Source: Mycobacterium sp. 852002-51961_SCH5331710
Lineage (GTDB): Bacteria > Actinomycetota > Actinomycetes > Mycobacteriales > Mycobacteriaceae
Length of the DNA: 64,000 bases
Assembly: GCF_001665535.1 (NCBI RefSeq)
Contig: NZ_LZSQ01000117.1
Location: forward strand, 62,001-126,000
Direction of reading: 5' to 3'
Numbering within the stretch: the first letter of the stretch is position 1; every line of letters starts with the position of its first letter. Shown in pieces: positions 57,545 through 64,000 of this stretch. A model generated the notes under the pieces. The model saw nothing but the letters and a program-made list of their open reading frames with translations, did no database searches and had not been told where the DNA came from. A program made the position numbers and the translations under genes.

Positions 57545-57928
57545 ATGAGATCACTCATCACCACCACGGCCGCGGCCGCCGCGGCCGTCGCGGCGCTCGC
57601 CACTGCCACAAATGCGAGCGCGCTGCCCGAATGGGATATCGGCGAATACGACAGCTGCATCGCCAAAGTCGCCGATAGGAACATCAGAGGCGTCACGAAT
57701 GATGCTCAGATGCTCGACGAGGCCAAGCACTGCTGCTTGATGTCGGGAGGCGAATGGGACATCTCCGCTGGTGGGCCAGCGGGCAAGTGCGTCGCGCCCG
57801 CTGCGGAAAGTCAATGGACTCCCCCGGGCGGGTTGCCGGAAAACGTGCCCCCCCATACCTTCGAGCCGGCGCGCCCGGCATCACCAACACAATCGCAGCC
57901 CATTCTCACGCCGCCGACCCTGAACTGA
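57545..57928 (+). CDS. Small secreted protein with Cys-rich core and Pro-rich tail
   Basis: Protein of 127 residues with a clear signal peptide (MRSLITTTAAAAAAVAALA, cleavage near ASA-LPEW). The mature part has Cys in DSCIAK, KHCCLMSG and GKCVAP, enough for two disulphides, then a proline-rich tail (PPHTFEPARPASPTQSQP). The pattern resembles small mycobacterial exported proteins of unknown function. The 153-bp region upstream holds nothing else recognisable. Confidence 0.72.
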   Translation: MRSLITTTAAAAAAVAALATATNASALPEWDIGEYDSCIAKVADRNIRGVTNDAQMLDEAKHCCLMSGGEWDISAGGPAGKCVAPAAESQWTPPGGLPENVPPHTFEPARPASPTQSQPILTPPTLN

Positions 57929-57958
57929 TCGTCAACTACCGTGTCGGCGCGTTCGCGA

Positions 57959-59638
57959 CTAGACCTCGATGACCGTCGGTACGATCATCGGCTGACGCCG
58001 GTAGACCTCGCCTACCCATTTGCCGACGGCGCGCCGTGACGCCTGTGCGATGCGGTTGATGTCGGTGACCCGTTCGGCGACAAGCGCTTCGAGCGCTTCC
58101 TCCACCTTGCGGATGGCGGGTTCGAGGGCCTTGGGATCCTCGGAGAAGCCGCGGGAATGCAGATGCGGTGCGGCCGCGGGCTTTCCGGTGCCGCGCTGGA
58201 GGACGACGGTAATGCCGATGAATCCGGATGAGAGCGTGAGCCGTTCGCCGACGACGGCGTCGCCGACATCGCCGGTGATCAGTCCGTCGACGAACATCTT
58301 GCCGGTCGGCACCGCGCCGGCGATCGACGCTCGGCCGGCCATTAGATCGACACTGACGCCGTTCTCGGCCAGCACGATGTTCTCCTCCGGCACCCCGGTG
58401 CGGGCGGCCAGACCGGCGTTGGCCCGCAGCATCCGCCAGGTGCCGTGCACGGGCATCACGTTGCGCGGCCGAACGCCGTTGTAGAGGAACAACAGCTCGC
58501 CGGCGTAGGCATGCCCCGAGACATGGACGCGCACTTGGGCATTGGTGACGACGCGCGCACCGATCTTCGCCAGCGCATCGAGCACGCCGAAGATCGCCTC
58601 CTCGTTGCCCGGTATCTGTGACGACGACATGATGATGAGGTCGCCCGCGGTCAGGGTGATGCTGCGGTGCTCACCGCGCGACATCCGCGACAGCGCCGCC
58701 ATCGGCTCGCCCTGTGTTCCGGTGGTGACCAGCACGACGCGTTCGGGCGCCATCATCTCGGCGGCGCCGATGTCGATGATGTCGTCGTCGTTCTGCAGCG
58801 TGAGATAGCCGAGTTCCTTCGCGATCCCCATGTTGCGGACCATCGACCGGCCGACGAACGCAACCTTGCGGCCGAGCGCCACCGACGCGTCGATGATCTG
58901 TTGCACGCGACCGACATTGGAGGCGAAGCAAGCCACGATGACGCGTCCTTGGGCGCTGCGGATCAGCCGGTGCATGTTCGGGCCGATCTCGCTCTCCGAC
59001 GGTCCGACGCCGGGGATCTCGGCGTTGGTCGAGTCGCACAGGAACAGATCGACGCCCGCGTCGCCGAGTCGCGACATCCCGGGCAGGTCGGTGGGCTTCC
59101 CGTCGGGCGGCGACTGGTCGAGCTTGATGTCGCCGGTGTGCAGGACCGTCCCGGCACCGGTGTGGATCGCGATGGCCAGGCAGCCGGGTATCGAGTGGTT
59201 GACCGCGAAGTACTCGCACTCGAACACGCCGTGTCGCGAGCTCTGGCCCTCGTCGACCTCGACGAAGACCGGCTTGATCCGGTGTTCGCGGCACTTCTCG
59301 GCCACCAGCGCCAGGGTGAACTTCGACCCGACGACCGGAATGTCGTGACGCAGCTTGAGCAGGAACGGGATTGCGCCGATGTGGTCCTCGTGGGCGTGAG
59401 TGAGCACCAGGGCTTCGACGTCGTCGAGCCGGTCCTGGACGAGGCGCAGGTCGGGCAGGATCAGGTCGACGCCGGGCTCGTCGTGCGTCGGGAACAGCAC
59501 CCCGCAGTCGACGATCAGCAGCCGGCCCAGATGCTCGAAAACGGTCATGTTCCGGCCGATTTCGCTGATTCCGCCCAGCGCAGTGACCCGTAGTCCGCCT
59601 GGGGCCAGTGGCCCCGGTGGTCTGAGTTCTTCGTTCAC
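57959..59638 (-). CDS. rnj: Ribonuclease J
   Basis: Metallo-beta-lactamase/beta-CASP ribonuclease with endo- and 5' exonuclease activity in mRNA and rRNA processing. The 559 residues start at GTG 59638, overlapping the dapA stop by one base. Zinc motif LTHAHEDHIGAIPFL, then VNHSIPGCLAIAIHTGAGTVLHTGDIKLD and a C-terminal HVSGHAYAGELLFLYNGVRPRNVMPVHG. Full-length. Confidence 0.95.
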   Translation of the reverse strand: MNEELRPPGPLAPGGLRVTALGGISEIGRNMTVFEHLGRLLIVDCGVLFPTHDEPGVDLILPDLRLVQDRLDDVEALVLTHAHEDHIGAIPFLLKLRHDIPVVGSKFTLALVAEKCREHRIKPVFVEVDEGQSSRHGVFECEYFAVNHSIPGCLAIAIHTGAGTVLHTGDIKLDQSPPDGKPTDLPGMSRLGDAGVDLFLCDSTNAEIPGVGPSESEIGPNMHRLIRSAQGRVIVACFASNVGRVQQIIDASVALGRKVAFVGRSMVRNMGIAKELGYLTLQNDDDIIDIGAAEMMAPERVVLVTTGTQGEPMAALSRMSRGEHRSITLTAGDLIIMSSSQIPGNEEAIFGVLDALAKIGARVVTNAQVRVHVSGHAYAGELLFLYNGVRPRNVMPVHGTWRMLRANAGLAARTGVPEENIVLAENGVSVDLMAGRASIAGAVPTGKMFVDGLITGDVGDAVVGERLTLSSGFIGITVVLQRGTGKPAAAPHLHSRGFSEDPKALEPAIRKVEEALEALVAERVTDINRIAQASRRAVGKWVGEVYRRQPMIVPTVIEV

Positions 59639-60540
59639 TACCGCAGCACCGCGGCCGCTCGCATATCGGCGGCCAACGCGTCGAGTTGCACGGGTGTCGC
59701 GGGCACCTGGGGCAGCCTCGGATCGCCGGCGTCGAAGCCCTGCAGCCGCAGCCCCGCCTTCGACAGCGTCACTCCACCGAGCCGGGCCTGGGCGTTGACC
59801 AGCGGGCCGAGCGTGACATTGATCTTGCGGGCCCGCGCGATGTCACCGCATTGGAAGGCGGACAACATCTCTCGCAACTGGCTGGCCGCCAGGTGGCCCC
59901 ACACACTGACGAAGCCGACGGCGCCCATGGCCAGCCAGGGAAGGTTGAGCGCGTCGTCGCCGGAGTAGTACGCCAGGCCCGTCTCGGCGATGACCTGCCC
60001 GCCGCCGTGCAGATCGCCCTTGGCGTCCTTGACCGCCACGATGTTCGGGTGCTCGGCGAGGATGCGCATGGTGTCCCACTGGATCGGCACCACCGACCGC
60101 GGCGGGATGTCATAGAGCACGTTCGGCAGAGGGGTGGCATCCGCCACCGCGGTGAAGTGGGCCAGCAGCCCCTCCTGGGGTGGACGCGAGTAGTACGGCG
60201 TCACCACCAACAGCCCGTGCGCGCCCTCGGCCGCACATGCCTTCGCCAGGTGCACGCTGTGTGCGGTGTCATAGGAACCGGCTCCGACGATGATGCGCGC
60301 CCGGTCGCCGACGGCCTCGAGCACCGCCCGCAGCAGCGCGATCTTCTCGGCATCGGTCGTCGTCGGGGACTCACCGGTGGTCCCGGACAGCACCAGGCCG
60401 TCGCAGCCGGCGTCCACCAGCCGGTTCGCCAACCGGGCCGCGGTTTCGGTGTCCAGCGAGCCGTCGGGCTTGAACGGAGTCACCATCGCGGTCAGCAAGG
60501 TGCCCAACCGGGCTGTCACATCGATTCCGCTGGTGCTCAC
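59638..60540 (-). CDS. dapA: 4-hydroxy-tetrahydrodipicolinate synthase
   Basis: Condenses pyruvate with aspartate semialdehyde in lysine/DAP synthesis. The 300 residues start at GTG 60540 (VSTSGIDVTARLGTLLTAMVTPF), matching the mycobacterial length; the longer open frame upstream belongs to the shadow of thyX. Motifs: GTTGESPTT, YDIPPRS and the Schiff-base Lys in NIVAVKDAKGD. Confidence 0.95.
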   Translation of the reverse strand: MSTSGIDVTARLGTLLTAMVTPFKPDGSLDTETAARLANRLVDAGCDGLVLSGTTGESPTTTDAEKIALLRAVLEAVGDRARIIVGAGSYDTAHSVHLAKACAAEGAHGLLVVTPYYSRPPQEGLLAHFTAVADATPLPNVLYDIPPRSVVPIQWDTMRILAEHPNIVAVKDAKGDLHGGGQVIAETGLAYYSGDDALNLPWLAMGAVGFVSVWGHLAASQLREMLSAFQCGDIARARKINVTLGPLVNAQARLGGVTLSKAGLRLQGFDAGDPRLPQVPATPVQLDALAADMRAAAVLR

Positions 60541-60563
60541 GGGGCTCAGATTACTCGCTATGG

Positions 60564-61328
60564 TCACGCTTCCGTGGCCAGAGGTGACGTGGCGACCTCC
60601 GTGCCGTCCGAGAGCGTAGAGATCTCGAAGTCGCTGAACACCTGGGGTGCGACGGCGACCAATTGACGCAGGCACTCGATCGCCAGCCGGCGGATCTCGA
60701 CGTCGGCGTGTTCGCTGGCCCGCATCGCGATGAAATGCCGCCACGCGCGGTAGTTGCCGGTGACGACGATGCGGGTCTCGGTGGCGTTCGGCAGCACCGC
60801 CCGCGCGGCCTGGCGCGCCTGCTTGCGGCGCAGCACCCCGAGCTTTTCGCCGGGCTCGTCGCCCCTGAACTTGGCTTCGAGGCGTTCGAGTAGCTCGGTG
60901 TAGGCCGCCCGGCTGGCATCGGCGGCCGCGGAGAACAGCTCGATCAGCTCGGGGTCGTCCTCGATGTCCGGCGGCACCACCACCTGCGCGTCGTGTTCGG
61001 GGACGTAGCGCTGCGAGAGCTGCGAGTACGAGAAATGTCGGTGGCGGATCAGCTCATGGGTGCAGGAGCGGGAGATTCCGGTGATGTAGAAGGAGACCGA
61101 CGCGTGCTCGAGCACCGAGAAATGCCCGACGTCGATAATGTGGCGGATGTAGGCCGAGTTGGTGGCGGTCCGCGGATTCGGCTTCGACCAGCTCTGATAG
61201 CACGCACGCCCGGCGAATTCGACGAGCGCGGGCCCGCCGTCGGCGTCGGTTTCCCATGGCACGTCCGGCGGCGCGGTGAACTCCGTCTTGGCGATCAGTT
61301 GGACGCGCAGCGGCGTGGTCTCGGCCAC
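60564..61328 (-). CDS. thyX: Flavin-dependent thymidylate synthase ThyX
   Basis: Makes dTMP with FAD/NADPH and methylene-tetrahydrofolate. The 254 residues carry the ThyX motif as RHRHFSYSQLSQRY (Asn of the general consensus is Gln, as in M. tuberculosis) and the C-terminal FAD/dUMP region VVTGNYRAWRHFIAMRASEHADVEIR. Upstream of dapA and rnj in one leftward operon. A thyA gene is also present at the window edge, the usual mycobacterial pair. Confidence 0.95.
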   Translation of the reverse strand: MAETTPLRVQLIAKTEFTAPPDVPWETDADGGPALVEFAGRACYQSWSKPNPRTATNSAYIRHIIDVGHFSVLEHASVSFYITGISRSCTHELIRHRHFSYSQLSQRYVPEHDAQVVVPPDIEDDPELIELFSAAADASRAAYTELLERLEAKFRGDEPGEKLGVLRRKQARQAARAVLPNATETRIVVTGNYRAWRHFIAMRASEHADVEIRRLAIECLRQLVAVAPQVFSDFEISTLSDGTEVATSPLATEA

Positions 61329-61484
61329 GGCTCACCCTAACGCGGGCCGTTCGGTGTTCCGGTGTGCGCGCGGCGGCGCGCCGATTGTGCGGTCAGCTTC
61401 GCGACACGGCGCCACGGCGCAGCGGGATGCACAAACGAGGCGGGTAGAACATTGGAAATCCAGGTTTTGCAGCCAGACATGCCG

Positions 61485-61511
61485 GGAACAAATTCGTTCT
61501 CAATCGGTGTT
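61485..61511 (+). promoter_or_regulatory. Possible SigH/SigE-type promoter before the DUF4193 gene
   Basis: GGAACA (61485-61490) and GTT (61509-61511) are separated by 18 nt, fitting the ECF consensus GGAAYA-N16-20-GTT. It lies 35 nt upstream of the start. Short motif, so chance match is possible. Confidence 0.3.
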
Positions 61512-61545
61512 ACCCAGACGCCGATCTAGAGAGGGAGTGTGACTG

Positions 61546-61845
61546 ATGGCCACCGATTACGACGCACCCCGTGTGAAGGACACCGACGACACGGTCGACG
61601 AATCACTCGAGGCGATCGCCGCCCGGCGCAGCAAGGTCGACGTCGCGGTGCTCGACGTCGACGATGGTGACGCGGTCGATCCGATCGTCCTGCCCGACAT
61701 GGACCTGTCCGGCGAGGAGCTCACCGTCCGGGTGCTGCCGAAGCAGGCCGACGAGTTCACCTGCTCGAGCTGCTTCCTGGTGCAGCACCACAGCCGGCTC
61801 GCGCTGCAGTCGGGCGACAAGACGATCTGCGCCGACTGCGTCTAG
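61546..61845 (+). CDS. DUF4193 zinc-ribbon-like protein
   Basis: Acidic protein of 99 residues starting at ATG 61546 after GAGAGGGAG. The conserved DUF4193 beginning is MATDYDAPRVKDTDD. The C-terminus carries CSSC and CADC about 23 residues apart, a probable zinc ribbon. Widespread in actinobacteria; proposed roles in transcription are unproven. Confidence 0.9.
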   Translation: MATDYDAPRVKDTDDTVDESLEAIAARRSKVDVAVLDVDDGDAVDPIVLPDMDLSGEELTVRVLPKQADEFTCSSCFLVQHHSRLALQSGDKTICADCV

Positions 61846-61873
61846 CCGTTCTCTCGCCGGGTGCCGGGTTGCG

Positions 61874-63100
61874 TCAACCGGCCACTCGGCGTAAGTCGTC
61901 GGCCAGATCGCCGTTCGCGCCGACCGTAACGGTCGACAAGCCGAGCCACGACGCCATCGCGCGCAGTTCGTCGGCCAACGCCGGCGCGACCCGGGACGCC
62001 TTTTCGCCCTCCTCCGCAAACGCACCCACCACATGCAGCGCGTCATTCGCGCGATCCGCCTTCAGATCGGCCCGCCCCACCAGTTCACCGTCGAGCAGGA
62101 ACGGCCACACGTAGTACCCGTACTGCCGCTTCGGCGCAGGTGTGTAGATCTCGATGCGGTACTTGAACCCGCCGAACAGGTGCTCGACGCGCGGCCGGAA
62201 GAAGATCAGCGGATCGAACGGACACAGCAGCGCCGTACCGCGGTCGCGACGCGGAATGGTCTGTCCCGCCCGCAGATACGCGGGTCCCCTCCAGCCGTCG
62301 ACCTCGACCGGTTCCAGTTCGCCGTCGGCGACCAGTTTCGCGATCGCGGGCTTCACCTGCGCCGGCGACAGCCGGAAGTAGTCCCGGATGTCCTGTTCGG
62401 TGCCGACGCCCAGCGCGCCGGAGGCCCTCAGCACCAGCTCCCGAATCGCGTCCGCCTCGTCGACCTCGCGCGCGAGCACCTCCGGCGGCAGCACCCGCTC
62501 GGACAGGTCGTAGTGCCGCGCGAACCCCACCCGCGTGGCCGTCGTCAGCACGCCGGAGGCGAACAGCGCCTCGGTCACCCACTTGGTGTCGCTGCGGTCC
62601 CACCACGGACCTTTGCGGCCCCGCTGTTCTGCGCCCAGGTGCGCCTCGATCTGCCCCGCCGTCGACGGGCCCAGCTCGGTCACCGCGCGGACCACTTCAT
62701 CGGCCAGCTTGGTGTTCTTCTTGACGATCTCCTTGCCCCACCGCCCGTGCGTGTACTCGCGCATCCGCCAGCGCAGCAGCGGCCAGTCGTCGACGGCCAT
62801 CAACGCCGCCTCGTGCGCCCAGTACTCGACCAGCATCCGCGGCGAGCGCGCCGAGTGGCTCCACGCGGCCCTGTCGAGCACATCGCGGTCGTAGGGCCCC
62901 AGCCGGCTGAACACCGGCGCGTAATGGGCGCGCACCGACACCGACACCGAGTCCAGCTGCAACACCTGGATCCGCGAGATCAGCCTGCGCAGGTGTGCCC
63001 GCGTGACCGGCCCCCGCGGGCGGGGCTCGGCGAACCCCTGCGCGGCGACGGCGACACGCCTCGCCTGGTCGGCCGTGAGTCTGGGCGCCACGTCCTTCAT
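61874..63100 (-). CDS. AlkZ/YcaQ-like winged-helix DNA glycosylase
   Basis: Protein of 408 residues of the HTH_42 family, whose studied members (AlkZ, YcaQ) excise alkylated or cross-linked bases. The QxD motif is visible in IQVLQLDSVSVSVRAHYAP. Also conserved: ARSPRMLVEYWAHEAALMAVDDWPLLRWRMREY and FDPLIFFRPRVEHLFGGFKYRIEIYTPAPKRQYGYYVWPFL. I prefer ATG 63100 (MKDVAPRLTADQARRVAV); GTG 63130 is the alternative. Confidence 0.85.
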   Translation of the reverse strand: MKDVAPRLTADQARRVAVAAQGFAEPRPRGPVTRAHLRRLISRIQVLQLDSVSVSVRAHYAPVFSRLGPYDRDVLDRAAWSHSARSPRMLVEYWAHEAALMAVDDWPLLRWRMREYTHGRWGKEIVKKNTKLADEVVRAVTELGPSTAGQIEAHLGAEQRGRKGPWWDRSDTKWVTEALFASGVLTTATRVGFARHYDLSERVLPPEVLAREVDEADAIRELVLRASGALGVGTEQDIRDYFRLSPAQVKPAIAKLVADGELEPVEVDGWRGPAYLRAGQTIPRRDRGTALLCPFDPLIFFRPRVEHLFGGFKYRIEIYTPAPKRQYGYYVWPFLLDGELVGRADLKADRANDALHVVGAFAEEGEKASRVAPALADELRAMASWLGLSTVTVGANGDLADDLRRVAG

Positions 63101-63188
63101 CGTGCCCGACGGCACCGACACCGAGCGCACGCTTGTGTACGCATCGCCCGAGTGGGAGCGCCAACAACCGCGCCCTCGGCGAAACCCG

Positions 63189-63677
63189 TCAGCGCCGCCG
63201 GTAGCTGTAGAACCGGTAGCGCAGGCCCGACGCGCTGGTCAACCAGTCGCCCGCCGCGCCGATCCAGGACTCGTCGAGCACCGGGGCCATCACGTCGGCA
63301 TCCTGGCGCGGGAGGTCGATCTCGATCTCGGTCACCTCACAGCGCGTCGCGAGCGGCAGGGCCGCCAGGTAGATCTGCGCGCCGCCGATGACCCAGACCG
63401 GATCGTCGGTCAGCGCATCCTCCAGCGAGGCCACCACCTCCGCCCCGTCGGCGGCGTAATCGGGCCGGTGGGTGAGCACCACGTTGCGCCGGCCCGGCAG
63501 CGGGCGGACCTTGGCGGGCAGCGACTCCCACGTCAACCTGCCCATCACGACGGTGTGGCCCATCGTCAGTTCCTTGAACCGCGCCTGGTCCTCGGGCAGG
63601 CGCCACGGAATGCCACCGTCGCGGCCGATGACGCCCGAGCTCGACTGGGCCCAGATCAGCCCGATCTCAGACCGCAA
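63189..63677 (-). CDS. dfrA: Dihydrofolate reductase
   Basis: Regenerates tetrahydrofolate after ThyA. The 162 residues start at TTG 63677, the only start compatible with the GLIWAQ N-terminus; it overlaps the thyA stop by 11 nt. Motifs: VIGRDGGIPWRLPEDQARFKE (substrate loop with the acidic residue), TVVMGRLTWESLP and VWVIGGAQIYLAAL. Usual length. Confidence 0.95.
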   Translation of the reverse strand: MRSEIGLIWAQSSSGVIGRDGGIPWRLPEDQARFKELTMGHTVVMGRLTWESLPAKVRPLPGRRNVVLTHRPDYAADGAEVVASLEDALTDDPVWVIGGAQIYLAALPLATRCEVTEIEIDLPRQDADVMAPVLDESWIGAAGDWLTSASGLRYRFYSYRRR

Positions 63678-64000
63678 CCGGGGCCTTGATCGCCGGGTGT
63701 GGATCGTAGTTGAGGATCGCGATGTCGTCGTAGGTGTAGTCGAAGATCGAATCCCGCGGCGCGAGAACGAGTTCCGGATACGGGCGTGGGTCGCGGCTGA
63801 GTTGCAAGCCCACCTGCTCGATGTGGTTGTCGTAGATGTGGCAGTCGCCGCCGGTCCAGATGAACTCGCCGACCTCGAGTCCGGCCTGCGCGGCCATCAT
63901 GTGGGTCAGCAACGCGTAGCTGGCGATGTTGAACGGCACCCCGAGGAACAGGTCGGCGCTGCGCTGATACAGCTGGCACGACAGCTTGCCGTCGGCGACG
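63667..64000 (-). CDS. thyA: Thymidylate synthase ThyA, C-terminal part (continues beyond window)
   Basis: The last 110 residues of the folate-dependent thymidylate synthase are present; the 5' end and the catalytic Cys lie outside the window. Recognised by QLYQRSADLFLGVPFNIASYALLTHMMAAQ and the DCHIYDNHIEQVGLQLSRDPRPYP stretch, then FDYTYDDIAILNYDPHPAIKAPVAV to the end. Coupled to dfrA by overlap. Confidence 0.95.
   Translation of the reverse strand, partial: VADGKLSCQLYQRSADLFLGVPFNIASYALLTHMMAAQAGLEVGEFIWTGGDCHIYDNHIEQVGLQLSRDPRPYPELVLAPRDSIFDYTYDDIAILNYDPHPAIKAPVAV

Noticed and set aside
1..64000. CRISPR arrays, tRNA/rRNA genes, insertion sequences, prophage
   Set aside because: Intergenic regions are short; no regularly spaced repeats, cloverleaf candidates, transposase or phage genes were recognised.

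Overview
The window is high-GC actinobacterial DNA from a Mycobacterium/Mycolicibacterium-type genome. This is inferred from the backbone gene order: sthA, PAC2, hydrolase, PhzF, nrdR, LysM protein, lexA, LGFP protein, hflX, dapF, miaA, DUF349 protein, miaB, recX, recA, DUF3046, glycosyltransferase, epoxide hydrolase-like, pspM, pspA, clgR, cinA, pgsA, argA, ftsK, SDR, rnj, dapA, thyX, dfrA, thyA. From memory this follows the Rv2713 to Rv2764c stretch of M. tuberculosis closely. Mycobacterial SOS boxes (TCGAAC-N4-GTTYGA type), LpqH-type lipoproteins, a mycofactocin-type SDR and the coexistence of thyX and thyA agree. No tRNA, rRNA, CRISPR array, insertion sequence or prophage was seen.

Layout. 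1-8.1 kb: end of sthA, four small metabolic or regulatory genes, and the divergent LysM-protein/lexA pair with an SOS box for each. 8.1-11.7 kb: an accessory island with a BisC-type molybdoenzyme coupled to an FmdE-like protein, then a CsbD-like stress protein. 11.7-18 kb: a leftward operon for a DMT transporter, a dioxygenase-like protein, miaA, dapF and hflX, plus a rightward DUF349 protein. 18-22.9 kb: envelope genes, namely two LpqH-like lipoproteins, a leftward module of SigF-family sigma factor, small membrane protein and HtrA-like lipoprotein protease, a dehydrogenase remnant and a further lipoprotein. 22.3-31.3 kb: miaB, a gluABCD-type amino-acid ABC transporter, an LLM oxidoreductase, and recA-recX. 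recA carries a 364-residue intein with homing-endonuclease motifs at the M. leprae-type site.

31.6-47.1 kb is the main accessory system: an apparently complete group 1h (Hhy, high-affinity, actinobacterial) [NiFe]-hydrogenase locus of 19 consecutive rightward genes, mostly overlapping or only a few bases apart. It encodes hypA and hypB, the small and large subunits, a NifU/four-Cys Rieske-like protein, DUF5947, DUF6084 and a 445-residue protein of unknown function, a 39-residue single-pass membrane protein, a maturation protease, hypC, hypF, DUF6390, a SIS-HypC fusion, a SIS protein, hypE, a second hypC and hypD, and it ends with a short hydrophilic protein. The small subunit shows the 3Cys/1Asp proximal-cluster signature of oxygen-insensitive group 1h enzymes. 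The likely role is oxidation of trace H2 to feed the respiratory chain during starvation. The electron-transfer and membrane-attachment proteins are not characterised, and the HhyE-like, DUF and mini-protein genes are the candidates.

47.5-64 kb returns to the conserved backbone: DUF3046, glycosyltransferase, the Psp envelope-stress operon under ClgR, pgsA and argA reading apart from what look like leaderless promoters, ftsK, a DUF2834/monooxygenase/SDR set, then rnj-dapA-thyX and dfrA-thyA for RNA processing, lysine and folate/thymidylate metabolism. Most genes are translationally coupled. Starts were chosen from ribosome-binding sites, family N-termini and overlaps.
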